This document shows positions 47,682 through 60,585 of a stretch of DNA of 64,000 nucleotides, in pieces. Each line of letters opens with the position of its first letter. Within the stretch, counting starts at the first letter, position 1. This stretch comes from Mucor racemosus (lineage: Eukaryota > Mucoromycota > Mucoromycetes > Mucorales > Mucoraceae), in the NCBI GenBank assembly GCA_027405735.1, contig JAPEHQ010000022.1:434001-498000 (forward strand). Direction: 5' to 3'. The translations under genes were made by a program, and so were the position numbers. The notes under the pieces were generated by a model. It had not been told where the DNA came from and made no database searches. It worked only from the letters and a program-made list of their open reading frames with translations.

Positions 47682-49275
47682 ACAATTTCGTTGATAATCG
47701 TTACTTTTGTATAGCTTCCTTTTTACTTTTTTTTTCAATTAATTATTCTTTGTGTTTACTTTATACAACACATACCAAAAAAAAAAAAAAAACTCATATT
47801 TTAGATAAAAAATAAATAAAAATATATTTAACTTAAAATTCATACATCATTTATATGCAATGCTATATATGTTTGGTGTATTTTTCTGCATTATTGATAT
47901 TCGTCGGAATTAAGATTTTGTCATTCAAAATCCAGGAACACAATGCAAGTGCTTGTCCGAGTAAAAGATATTGCAATTAAGATTCAACGCATATAAAAAA
48001 TCAGAAAATCAAGCTAGATGCAAGCATTAAATAAACATTTATTCGATTTACTATATTACCCTCAATAATATTGTTAGAAAGTCATTTACAGGGCTTTTAA
48101 AAAGAATCGAGAATTTACTCTTGACACGAATAAAACTAATTATTTATACGTAAAACTGAAACGCTGAATAATGAGCTCTCGATCCACTTGGGTTTTTCAA
48201 GCTATATTGCAATAAACTTTAATTTGTTTTTTTTTGCAATTTAAAGGGCTTGCCTTAAATGTAACTTTGTTTACCAGCATATAAAAGCAGGAAATATGAT
48301 TGCTAGCAACAACAATTGTTGCGGTAATAGATACGTCGTTGTGAAATTTGGCAATGTGTTACAAAGTACTACATACATAAAAACTCAAGGTATGCCGACC
48401 TTCTGGATCAATTATTTTATATAATTACTTTTTATATTTTGAATGTAGTGGAGAGCGATTCAAAGCAATCGATTGAATGGACACGCAAATATCAATGTGC
48501 TGTGTAATCGAACCCATTGTCGAATTAACCAAAGGATTTGACGTATAAAAGACATTACACAAATTCTGTATACTATTATAATATAATACAATTTACAAAA
48601 CATTTATAATCAGCAAATACATAAAAAACCGGTGCTCACGCACCATAAAAGATATTCAAAAAATCTGAAACATTAGCATTTGAAGGATTTTTACCAGTTC
48701 AAATTTTATGATATTTGAGCATACTTATTTTGCATATAATTTCAAGGTAAATACTTATATTTTAGTGTTTTTTATTGTAGCTTTCTGTATTCACTTTACT
48801 ACGAAATACAACATTGAATGCCTTATGAGAAAGTTTAAATTTGATATTGCCGCTCGTCTCCGTCCCCCTTCTTTTAAGGAAAGCTACTTTAGCATGAAAT
48901 AACAACATTTAATCAATGTTGCATATATTTCTTTCAAACTTTGTGTAAAATAATATATATTCGTGTTGTAAGAGAAAAAAAAATGCAATAGATATCAATT
49001 CCATAAGTAGATCTAACCATCTAAATCACACATGAATGATATGGTAATTGCTGAGCAAGCCGCCACATTTGCTAAAACTGTATACCAAGTTATTACTTCA
49101 ACTGGACTTTAATGTTATTGTGCTTGTGTTCCCATTAGAAAAAATTTAAAAGCGTCCGAGTCTTTTTTTTTGTTTGTGTAAAAAGGTATAGGTAAACTCT
49201 TTTTACTCTTTGTCGCTTTCTTTTTTCTTCTTCTTTGTTTATTTTTGCTATCAATCTAGTTGGAAGTTGTATATA
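47682..49275. other. Spacer between TUF1 and the PPP4R1-like gene
   Basis: The TUF1 3' region is followed by AT-rich sequence without a supported gene. The frame at 48708-48902 has a hydrophobic middle but no recognisable similarity. A pyrimidine-rich stretch at 49190-49250 is the likely promoter/leader of the next gene. Confidence 0.4.
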
Positions 49276-52200
49276 ATGGCAGGTAATGTATTTATGTTAC
49301 TAAAAGCATAATGAGAGAAGGGGGAGAACAAAAGGAAAAAAAGGGGGGGAGGGTGAAGATTGGTAACTGAAAAAAAAAAAAAAAAAAAAAAAAAAAACAA
49401 ATTTATGGAAGGGGAGTTTTCGTTATTATTATGCGTGGTAACAAAAAACTAAAATATTTTTGATTTTTTAAATGAATAGATCTCGGTATATATACACCTC
49501 ACGAAAATCAAGACGGAATAAAGGAAGATACACATAATATTGTTACTGATGCTCCTGTTATTGATACTGTTGCTGCTGATGATAATATAGCCACAATACC
49601 AGTGATTGTCGTACATGATGAAGATAAAGATGTAGCGGTGTTGGAACATGACCAGAATAATGGTATTTCTACTACGAACAATGATATTGAAGAACCACCT
49701 CCATATACAGAACAAGATCATTATATGATGGCCGATGAACCAGAAAACTATTATGATGCATCACAATTATTGTTGAATGAGGGAAAAGGTGAAAATTTGT
49801 TTAATTTTGTGTGTAAGACATAATAAATGGCTGACTGACTGAAAAAATTATTTATATTCACACACAATAGCAAATGAAAGAGAAGAAGAGCAGGAGAGGT
49901 TAGAATTGGAGGAAGATCAAGATTATGATTTACTATCAGATATGCAACAATCTTCAAATGAACATCTTCAGCAACAAGGATCAGGGGAGGAAGAGGATGA
50001 AGAAGATGATTTATTAACGACCCTTCCTCTATCACCTTTGGAAAAATTGATTAAATTTAGCAATAGCACATTAGTCTTACAAAGGTATGAAAAAACTTTA
50101 TTTTTTTAAACACAAATCAACAATTGGTTAAATATCCGCAAAACAGATTGGTAGTAACCAGGGATATTTCAACTATTATTCATGAGATCAGTGTACAAGA
50201 TGCCGTTCATATTGTATTACCAATTATTATCCAATTAGCTAAAGATACAGAGGATTCAGTCAAAGAAGCATTAGCTGGTGAATTGGATAAAATCATGTAT
50301 TATTATTTTGAGGTAAATAAAATGCTACAGTAAAAAAATATGTGATGGTTTAATAACATGTATTTGATAGAATGCGCCACCTTTATTGGATTCAATAACA
50401 TATCCTGAGGATAATCAATCTCATATCCCTAAAAATGCCTTTGCATATACTATCATCGAGTTTCTATTGGATCAAAATACGACCCTTGCATCTATTGCAC
50501 AACAATCTGTAGTTACATTGGCAGCTGAATTAGCAGATACTCCTCGAGAATCAGAAAAGTACACTTTACATCAAGCTTTATTAAATGTCGAGATATTCCA
50601 AGGTGTAGTTTTAGGTTTAATAAGCATTTTTAGTGGAAATCAACAGCAACAACAACAGCAAAAAGACGACGATGAATCAGATGATGAACAACGGCAGGAT
50701 ACCAATACAACAACAACAGCAACAACAACAACAACAAAATCATCATCAGACACTAATGATAAAGATAATATGGATATAACTGTGCTTGATGCCTCTGTAA
50801 ATAATATTACAACAGCTGTCGTTGAGAAAAAGTCGCCTACTACCAATACTTCAGAAATCAATAATATTGTTTCTGCAGCTACAAGTATATTGATCAAAAA
50901 TTACGATAATGGAGGTGTCAATTTAGCTAAAATGGTCTGCTTGATGGTAAGAGTTTGTATTAATATGTCTTTATAAATAATTAGTGTCTAATGCCTCAAT
51001 GCTAGTTGATGTCTGCTTTAGCACCGGTGTTTGGGCCAGAAGGTTGTACAGAAAAGATACTACCTATTGTTGAGAGTATGGTATCAGATCCAATGTTTTA
51101 TGTCAGGAAAGAAGCTGCTGCTGCAGTAGGTAGTCTTTCAACTGCTGTTCCTCCAGAAATCACATTAGAGAGACTTGTAAATATTGTGTATATGCTCAAT
51201 GATGTCTCAAATTACTCAAATATTTATTTTTATTGTAGTTGCCCCTTTATTTGAAACTATCTGTTGATACAATTTGGCATGTGCGTCGATCATGCGTATT
51301 TGCGTTACCTCTTTTATGTGAAGTTCTTCCCAAAGACATGAAAACTACGATTGCTATTGAAGGTATTGAATTATTCAAAAACGATGTTTCTCGAAACGTT
51401 CGCAATTCATTAGCTGATATTACGGGTGAAGTGATTTCAAAATTTTTGCCCGAAGATTGGAAAGAAACTGGTAATCCAGGTCAAGTTCCCGAAGAACTGC
51501 TAGAGTTTTTCTTATCGCTAGGTAATACCACTACAACAAGCGCAAATCAAATGTACAAGATGGATACAGAGCGTATTCATAACTGCGCTTACAACTTTCC
51601 TGCCGTGGTTTTGACAGCTGGCGTAGGGTACTGGGATTCGCATCTCAAGGATACTTATTTGAATTTGACCAAGGATTATCAGCTTAAAGTGCGTCGTACT
51701 TTTGCCTATTCTTTACACGAAATTGCTCGCATTATTGGACCTGAACGTACAGAACGAGATCTTGTACAAATATTTGCCCTTTACCTAATGGATTTGGATG
51801 ATGTCAAACAAGGCGTTCTTGAACATTTATCTGAATTCTTGAATGTGTTGGCTGTAAGTTCGAGAAATGAGTATATTCCAATTTTGGCAGAGGTATGGGA
51901 TGGTGTGATGAATAATTGGCATTTACGTGATATTCTTGCGAATCAATTGAGAGATATTTCAAGATTGTTTGATGCTTCTAGGGTTGTAGAACACCTTTTA
52001 CCATTGGCTATTAGAGCATGTCATGATGAATTTGCATCAGTAAGAGAAACAGGTGTTGAAATTGTAAGTCTTGATCTATGGTAAACATAAATATTTTGTA
52101 TTCACAATGTGCATATCCAGTTCCCAGTTATACTGGATATTGTAAAAAGGACGGTAGATGAAGATGGCGAAAACTTGTCGCAATTAGGAGGAGGCGAGGG

Positions 52201-53348
52201 TGATGCAGAAGAAACAGAAACTTTGTTTGAACGTCAACAAAAGTATGCTTTAGCCTTATTGAATCATGTAATGGAAAAGTTGGATGACTTGGTAAGATCA
52301 GTACCTTATCGTACTAGACTAGTGTAAGTATGATTTTGCTATATCCAAAGCGATTTTGATGTGTTAAATGGTAAAATAGTTTCACTTTAATATGTCGGTC
52401 ATTATTGGAAGCTGGTATCAATCCAGCCGATTTTGCTTCCTTCTTTTTACCAAGATTGGCATTGTTGGTAAAAGATCCTGTTGTAAATGTTCGTATTTCA
52501 GCATCAAGAACCATGCACACATTGTGCTCAATTAGTACGTGTAAAGCTCGCGATTAAAGGAAAAAACAAATCTTTAATTAACATTCTCATTAGATGGCTA
52601 CAAGCAAGACATTGAAAACATAATTTATGCTGACGAAATTGCCATGGAAGATGAATCAAGCCCTAAACAAATATTGGACGATATATTATATCAATTGGCA
52701 ACTGATAAGGATAGAGATGTACGCTTTTATATTTCAGATTTCATTTCACAGGAAGAGCTAGAACTATATCAAAAGAAAAGGGCTGTAGAGGATTTGCAAG
52801 TGGCCGGGGGTATATCAAAAGAATTAGAATTAAAAGCATTACCTCCTCCACCTACGCCACCAGCTCATTTGATCATGTTACCACCTGCACCAGAATATGA
52901 AGGTATTTCAACTGTTCATCAAGTATTAACAGACTTGAAAGAGGAGGATGAAGAAGAGGAAGAAGTACAAGAACAGGAGGATGAAAGTCATTTAAAGCAT
53001 GAAATTGATCATCTTCCCGCCGATTCACCTATGGAAATTGTCAATGATGATGTTGATATTGATATCGATCCCAAGCATGAAACAAAAGAAATAGAAAAGC
53101 AGGAGGAAGAGAAGGATGTTGATGAGATAATGACGGATGTTATGGATACCTCTGGAGAAGAAGACCATCATTTGAAGGAGCATTTCGAAGATGAAGAAGA
53201 GGAGGAGGATGACAATGCAACAGAAAAAAAAGCCCAACATATATATCTATCAAAAACTCCAGTCCATGCCTTGAATGATACAAACATGATGCTTCCATCA
53301 ACATCATCTACTACTACACCTATTACAACTACAACAGCTTCTGATTAA
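49276..53348 (+). CDS. PP4 regulatory subunit 1-like HEAT-repeat protein
   Basis: Ten exons are inferred: 49276-49282, 49480-49812, 49871-50084, 50147-50312, 50371-50946, 51006-51176, 51239-52063, 52121-52323, 52380-52534 and 52594-53348, about 1134 residues. PPP4R1-type proteins are HEAT scaffolds that bind PP4 catalytic subunit. Supporting blocks are LSPLEKLIKFSNSTLVLQR, FYVRKEAAAAVGSLSTAV, VDTIWHVRRSCVFALPLLCE, NCAYNFPAVVLTAG and LKVRRTFAYSLHEIARIIGP; the last two match the second HEAT block of animal PPP4R1. There is a Gln/Asp/Thr low-complexity insert in exon 5 and a 180-residue acidic C-terminus. Exon 1 has only 7 nt. Exon 2 could instead end at 49791 (GTGAAA donor), removing seven residues. 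Intron 1 contains an A run of about 25 bases. Confidence 0.8.
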
Positions 53349-53636
53349 TTGATTTATTTACTGTTTTTTCTTTTATCTTTTTTATTATTAGTATATCTTT
53401 ATATTTATATCCATATTATTATTTTATATATATTTTTTTCTATTCTTTAATTCTTTAATTATACACTTATTTTATTATATATTCCATTAAATCGGGAATT
53501 ATCTCTGTTCAACCTTTGACTATGCTATATAATTTATGTTGCAGTGTATGTTTCAGATGTACATCAATGATTCGAAAAATATTTTAAATAGGCATCAAGT
53601 ACGGTAGTGCTATCTCCAAGTCTCATTGCCTTTGTT
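53349..53636. other. 3' flank of the PPP4R1-like gene
   Basis: T/A-rich sequence that should contain the polyadenylation site. The boundary to repeat family 2 lies at about 53637. Confidence 0.45.
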
Positions 53637-55396
53637 TTACTGAAATGGGTTTTTAAATTATATTTGCTCTTATTAATATAGATTATAGACAATAATACAA
53701 TTCAATATGTTGTTGATGTAGAGCAATACATGCAAGAGCCAATATATTTACGATTATCATCATCATTTGTAAATATGTTTATTATAGCTATAATGTTTAC
53801 AACAACAATGTGTTTTGCTCGAGCATAAACTTAAATAACACTTACTAAAATTTATATGCAAGCGAAATCTAAGATTATATATGTTAATTTATCGCACATA
53901 AAATTTAAACAAATTAACCATTTTTAAACTTACTATTTTAGTGTACGATTGTCAGTTGTAAAAAGATTTGTTTTCAAGTACAGTATATATATAATCAAAA
54001 CTATGGTAATTAGGCAAGACATTAGATTGCTCTTTTTTTTTGTGTTTCTATATCATTTGAAATTTTATCACTTTTCTGGAACATCTCGTGGGTTTGCAAC
54101 TATTTTTATCGTTTCATTGAGTAGATGTAAATATTGTTGCCTTCAATTTGATCTGGTAATCAAGAAATATGTCCAACAATGCGGTAGTAAATAATGATAT
54201 TTGATCTTAAAATGCGGTTAAATGAAAATATCAGTCTCTAACATAGACTGCTACCTATATTAAAAACATTGGTTCCTTATGTTAGAATGCGTATTCAGAT
54301 AAAAGAAAAAATACCAACTTGATAGTCTGATATGTCTTATCAAACGGTGAATATGTCCTTGGAATATAAAAACAAAAAGAGAGAAACAATACACGTAGAA
54401 AAGAATTTTCAAAGCTGTAAATTATTTAGCGCATTTAAAACCCTGCTAAATTGCACATTTCAATCAATCTAAAAGCAACATTACAGCGCATGAACTATAA
54501 ACTAAACAAAATAGGCAATATCTATTATCATAAAATAAAAAATAAGCATTTTTCTACCAGAAAACCCGTCTGTCATATCATACATTCATTAAAAAATTGC
54601 AAAAACGAGCCCGTAGAACGACGCCGTAATTTAGCATAATAACAAGATTGAACGGCTAAGTCTCTTGTACTATGGTATATCTAAGTTTTAAACAAAAAAG
54701 CTTTTTTTTTTTTACTTTTCTTATATCTAACCATGTGCGGTCTGAAAATTCAGATTTTGTAGCGGACATTTTTCGGGGCTCATTTTATCCTTACCAACCC
54801 TCATGATTTTGATCAAAAAAAAGAAAAATCAAATTTTGATACCAAAATCGACGTTTAAATGTACTACATTATGAGAGAAAATTGTAGCCATAACTAATAC
54901 ACATTTTATAAAAGCTTAATATTAAATGTTAAGTAATGAAACTTAGCATTTTTGGCCCAAAAACGGTTTTTTGGTTAAAGGATTTTTATGTAATATTTTG
55001 CAATAAAAGGGTTTGTTGTTTTTTATTGAGCAAATAGAGCGCTAAATTTTGTATATGTGTGTATTTTTTGTTTTTATAATTGGTAGTAAAATCAGCTCTA
55101 TATTTGCAAAATCAGAAAAAAAAAATTAAAAAATGTCAAAATTGATGATCTGGACAAGAATGGTTTTCGGAATTAATATTCCGCTTATAAGCCTTGCAAG
55201 TCGTAAAAATAAGAGATTTTATAATACTTGAAAACTTTTTCAAGAATTTACGATGCTGTACCCTACTTGATTCAAGCTTATTACTGTAAATTTTTATACA
55301 TGATGTTAATATTGTATGGTAGTTTATTTGATGATAATATAGTCTTACTTTATAATTATTGCTCTAGAGGTGATTTACATTAAGTTTTCATCTTAC

Positions 55397-55560
55397 CTCT
55401 TCAATATCATAAACATAAACGTGGTCAGCACTGGAACCTATTGCCGCCTTTCTGCCCTCTTTGTCCCAAGCGAATGTATTCAATGCTTTATTAGAACCAA
55501 CTTATTAAGTACTTACAAATGGTTTCTCGGTATTTGCCGTCAAATTTGGTAAACTAAATT
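55397..55560 (-). pseudogene. Dynein intermediate chain exon remnant, copy 1
   Basis: On the minus strand the segment reads NLTANTEKPF, then SNKALNTFAWDKEGRKAAIG followed by SSADHVYVYDIEE, and stops at a GTAAGA donor. It is the last WD repeat region of a dynein intermediate chain, frame-broken by small indels. Confidence 0.6.
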
Positions 55561-56618
55561 GACTAGTTCTGTCTACAGTAGTATCAAACGTATTATCATC
55601 AGCCGGCCTTATGATAAATGCCAATTTAAAATCAGAAACATCACACTGTCATTTTTATAAGTTATAAGCTATGGAAATCTTGATTTTTAATAATACAGCA
55701 ATTAAATAAAAAAAACAAGATGATAATAGCATATGGTAAATATTTAACATCTAAGTAAGTTTGATAAAGTATGCTATTAAATCCTTTTAAAAATCCTAAG
55801 GCAAAGACAACAACATCTTGGTCCTGTAATTTCTATCCATCAAAATGCTGCGATTTCCACTACACAATGAATACATAACCCTTTATCAATTTTGATCTCG
55901 ATGTACATTGGGTATCTGTTTTTTACCAGTTATATATTCTTTGATTCATTAATATTCAGTCATATTGAACGATGATTTGTAGCACTGCTGCCAAAAAGAG
56001 AAGAATAAATGCTTCAATCAAGAGTTTTATGCATACCAAATTATGCGATTTAGTAGCAATGATTGCACTTAACTATGCTTTTTGAACCTATTGATGTTAA
56101 TCAGAATAATTAGTACTGTCATTCAAAAGTAAGCTTTGATTTATACATTTACACTTATTACCCATTCAATAAATGACATTGCATTTATTATCTGTTATAT
56201 CAATCATTCATCTTTGTTACAAAAACGTAATTATAAAAAACGATAGGAAATGCAATTATAACTCTTCTAAGTTTATTAAAGGTATAAAGTAAAGCAACCA
56301 TTCATCTACTCGATGGATCGTTGTGTTATTTATATTAAATGTCTAAATAATTCAAATTACCAATGTAGTAATTTGATCTTCTTGATTTTAAAGCTGATGG
56401 GAAAAGGGATCAGCAATTACTAATTCAGGTTATACATTATCTATAATTGTTGTTGTTTGTAATTTTAAATTATAGTTAAGTTTCTATATTTCATGATCTT
56501 GGTTCTCACACCAGATTCATGTTATTCATTACTAATTCAATTTGATATGTGAAAGACTGCCAGTAGTTCACATCAATCTTGATTCGACGATACATTTGAC
56601 AATTAAATGCCTAAATTA

Positions 56619-56977
56619 TGTTGCATCCACAGATCTGTGTGCATTTCTTGGTTAAGATTACGACACAGTTTGATATGTTAAGTTTTACATTGCTGTGTAT
56701 TATGGTATAAAGCTTAGTTTATACAGGAATAATATGAAACTAGTGTGTGTCATCTAAACTTGATTGGATATATATATATTTATATATAAATAGACTCATT
56801 TTAGACTAGTCATATAATTAGAGAATATGAATATAAAATAAGATGATGTTTCGATCTTATAATAAAGTTAGTTAGTTTTAGTGTGCTCTTTCATTTTATA
56901 ACAGTTTTCCTTTATTTTTATTAAATGATTTAGTACATATTTTAGCTTTGAGATTGATATAATCTCCTGACGTAACA
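56619..56977 (+). mobile_element. Solo LTR A, copy 1
   Basis: The 359-bp element runs from TGTTGCATCC to CGTAACA and is flanked by a perfect 5-bp duplication AATTA (56614-56618 and 56978-56982). TATATAAATAG near 56782 and AATAAAG near 56861 give the LTR promoter and polyadenylation order. It closely matches 60908-61255. Confidence 0.85.
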
Positions 56978-57680
56978 AATTATACTTCAGCCATCAGGTA
57001 TTACCACAATAAAATCTCGTACAGGTTGACGAAGCATCACAATTCGGATAATTTTTTGTGTTCATAGATCTGAGCTCTGTCTCACATTTATAGGTCACTG
57101 CATAAAACATATCTCTATCTGTTCTATTTATTTAACTGAAATACATTAAACGCCAACAGCGTACTTGATAAAGCGCCTCATCTTATTGCGAGTCAACACA
57201 ACTAATTTGATGCTAGTTTAGCACCAGCAGTTGAATTAGATAAATTTGAGATTAGACGACCCCTTTTAATAAATTTACACACCATGAGCTAATAATGGGC
57301 TGTTATTATAGGTACTACGCTAATCAAGGATGGTGAGTTAACTCTAATGGACGAACGAGTTGATTAGCAGTATAAACAAAATATTAAATTCAAATATAGC
57401 AATTGAATGAGCAATTGATGATAAACCATGTTAATTAGTATAATTGAATTATTTCAAGCGCTTTGAACTGAATATACCTTTACTTTTGACCTATAAAAAT
57501 TGATTTATTAGTAAAATCAATTAACAGGTAATTATTATTGGTGTACCTTTGATAGTTGGTAGTGGCATACAAGACAACATCTTGTTTTCCTCTTCTTAGC
57601 TATTGGCCACTAAATAGAAACAAATATTTTTAGAAAGCAAATAGATTAGCATGAGTTTATTCATTCATTCAAATCAAGTC

Positions 57681-59289
57681 AATACTAGAAATGAATCAAA
57701 TTATCACTATCATAATTCACAGCAGTAATGCTCATCCCAAATGTTCCTATAAATACTGCAAGGAAATCTTTCCATAATTTCCTGTGGAATTATCTGCCTT
57801 TCTGTCTCTTTACATCTTTATTTATTTTCCTTAATAAATATCTAATTTACAAATAAGAACATCAGCCTTCCTTCAATCAATGTTCACCCATCTTTAATAT
57901 TAAAAACCATATCATTAGCATATCATTTTGACCATAATATTTATCCAAGACTGCAGATCATCATTACAGTAGGGGTACATAGCAGATATACAACTTGTTG
58001 TTCAAACTTATCGAATGCACAATGTCACATAGAAGTTGATATCCGAAACACTTAAAAAAGCACATATTTATACCTTTTTTGTCCATCATGTAGAGTAGTG
58101 CAGCTTACTTGGATTAGTATTTATAAGGAATATTATATTTTAATTGATTTTAATACAAGTGTGCAGCAAATGCTGTATGTTGTATTTTAGACTCTACATA
58201 AAATAGGCCTTCGACTAATTAATTATATAGTCGAACCTTAATTTTTGTATAAAATTTCGATATCTGCCTCTCACAGCTGCTTGAGATATTTAAACAGCCG
58301 CGTCCGGACTGTCCGGTAATTTTTTCTGGAAATTTACAGCTTGGAAAGGATATTATTAGATAGACGCGCACGGAGATTGTTCGGCATTTGTTTTGGAAGA
58401 GTGACCATTAACAAAAATGTGGATCGCATATTGAATTTATAATAAAAAACACCATTTTCAAAGCACAATCAGAGGTTTATAAATGAACCAAAAATATTCT
58501 GTGGATCTAATTTCTTTCTTTTTAGTTTCAATCTTTTTAATTTGAGCTGAAAAAGTAAGTATGATAGTAGTTCTACTTTTGATTATAATTCTTACATTAT
58601 TTTATTAGGTTGTCTTCATCTCATTCATGAAGAAATTTTGTTCATAAACCCCCATAATAATTACGATATATAGTTATTAACAAATTTTTATTACGTTAGA
58701 AACTAACACAAGGCACTGGTTATTGATCTAATTTCCTCAAAAAATACCCAATGGGTAAATACTTTTTATTGTTTTATATGGATAGCAACTGACTTAATTT
58801 GTATTAACCCTGTATTACATGCTTTCTCACTTTCAAGTCAAGCAATCAAGCAATTCTATTTCAATTTAAAGCATTTTGAGCAAGCATACAAGCAAGCTTC
58901 TGATGTTTTTATCGAGCGCCAAGCAGGAAATTGCTAAAACATTTAACTAAGCTAGCCAAAGCAACTACAAATATCTTAAAAAAAAAGCGCAATTCAACGG
59001 AGCCCAAGCATAAATGGAAGCTAAAATTACTACCATCTATGGACACTGTTTTAGGACTTTTGCGATATAACGTTGAAGTTAACTTGGGTCGTTGTTCGTT
59101 GAAAGCGAATCTTTTAGTGGTTTCATTAGACAGAAATAGGATATTTTGCCGATAATTCTCTCAGTCCACAAGGACTTGTGAAAGTAGAAGTATATATTTT
59201 TTTGTACACTACAGCCGGCCTGTGCTGCACAAGATGATTTTTTTGTTGTACCCAGGTGGGCTGCACACTATAGACTGAACTGTTGTGCC
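57681..59289. other. Gene-free stretch with one unrecognised frame
   Basis: A frame at about 58850-59155 reads KHFEQAYKQASDVFIERQ, a stop, then LLKHLTKLAKATTNILKKKR and further basic sequence. It may be a gene or transposon remnant but is not recognised. The rest shows nothing I can support. Confidence 0.35.
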
Positions 59290-59560
59290 CACTGAATATG
59301 GCTAAAAAGATAACGATATGTACATGGGCACAACAAAAGAAACTGCACACGAGCACAATGCTAAGCCTGTATGTGCAGAATTATAGATTCTATCCATGTA
59401 GATGGCATTAATCCCATGTGTGCATAATAGTAGAATTGCCCATAAGTATATCATTATCCCTATTTGTGCATAATAATAAAATCTGACCATGAGCATAATG
59501 AGCTGATCGTATGGGCACAGTAAATTGGTTTGTACATAAGCATCGTGCCGTTTCCAAAAA
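59290..59560. repeat. Degenerate minisatellite, period about 24 bp
   Basis: About ten units share a core like CCATGNGCATAAT, for example CCATGTGTGCATAATAGTAG, CCATGAGCATAATGAGC, GTATGGGCACAGTAAATT and TTTGTGCATAATAATAAAA. The unit length varies from about 21 to 26 bases. Confidence 0.6.
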
Positions 59561-59894
59561 TCCATTCCATTTTTTACTGAAATGGGTTTTTAACTACATT
59601 TGCTTTTATTAATATAGATTATAGACAATAACACAATTCAATATGTTGTTGATGTAGAGCAATACATGCAAGAGCCAATATATTTACGGTTATTTTTATT
59701 TGTAAATATGTTTATAGCTATAATGTTTTTACAGCAACAATGGGTTTTGCTCGAGCATAAACTTAAATACCACTTACTGCTTAAATTTAGATGCAAGCCA
59801 AATCTAAATCTAAACAAATTAGCCTTCTTCTTTAAACTTACTATTTTAGTTTACGATTGTCAGCTGTAAAAAGATTTGTTTCAAGTACAGTATG

Positions 59895-60120
59895 AGAGTT
59901 ATATGTAGATAACAATTATTTCCAATACAAATAAAATAAAGACTACAAGCGATTATATCACGGAGAACGTAGGGTCTTTATTATTAAGTTAAAAAAGGAA
60001 GCCAGGAGCCATCAAGTCCTGGATTCTAAAAGTATTTATACCATTTCAATTCCATTTGGATGTCAGGTTCAATATGGGATTGAAATGAGATTTAACATAA
60101 ATAATAGGCAAAAACCTACA
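59895..60120 (-). mobile_element. Short solo LTR F
   Basis: The insertion is absent from copy 1 at 53.98 kb. Its ends are TG...CA and CAGTA flanks it on both sides (59890-59894 and 60121-60125). In minus orientation GGTATAAATAC is followed by AATAAAG, as in an LTR. Part of it recurs at 30.33 kb. Confidence 0.6.
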
Positions 60121-60585
60121 CAGTATATATACAATCAAAACTATGGTAATTAGGCAAGACATTAGATTGTTCTTTTTTTTTGTGTTTCTATATCATTTAA
60201 AATTTTATCACTTTCCTGGAACATTTCGTAAGTTTGTAGCCAGTTCTAGATTTTTCTTGAATAGATATATAGTAAATATCATTGCCTTCGATTTGATCTG
60301 GTCATCAAGAAATACGTCCAAAAATACAGTAGTAAATAATGATATTTAATCTTAGAATGCAGTTAAATGAACATATCAGTCTCTAATATAGACTGCTACC
60401 TTATTAAAAAAAAGTATTAGTCCCTTACGTTAGCATGTATAATATTCAGATAAAAGAAAAGAATACCAGCTTGATAGTCTGATATGTCTTATCAAACGGT
60501 GAATAATATCCTTGGAATATGAAGACAAAAAGAGAGAAACAACACACATAGAAAAGGATTTTCAAAGCTTTAAATTGTTGCATCC

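Larger units (their letters stand above)
53637..57680 (-). repeat. Dispersed repeat family 2, copy 1
   Basis: It shares long stretches with 59.57-63.13 kb in the same orientation (for example TACTGAAATGGGTTTTTAA at both left ends, ATTCCGCTTATAAGCCTTGC and AGCGGACATTTT) and with 31.7-34.3 kb in the opposite one. It is the longest copy and includes the dynein remnant and the end found at 31.68 kb. A solo LTR has inserted at 56619. No intact gene is present. Confidence 0.75.

Noticed and set aside
46704..47738. Long minus-strand frames opposite TUF1
   Set aside because: They are antisense shadows of a strongly codon-biased real gene.
48708..48902. Small membrane protein gene of 64 codons
   Set aside because: Hydrophobicity can arise from AT-rich DNA; no splice partners, conservation or domain visible.
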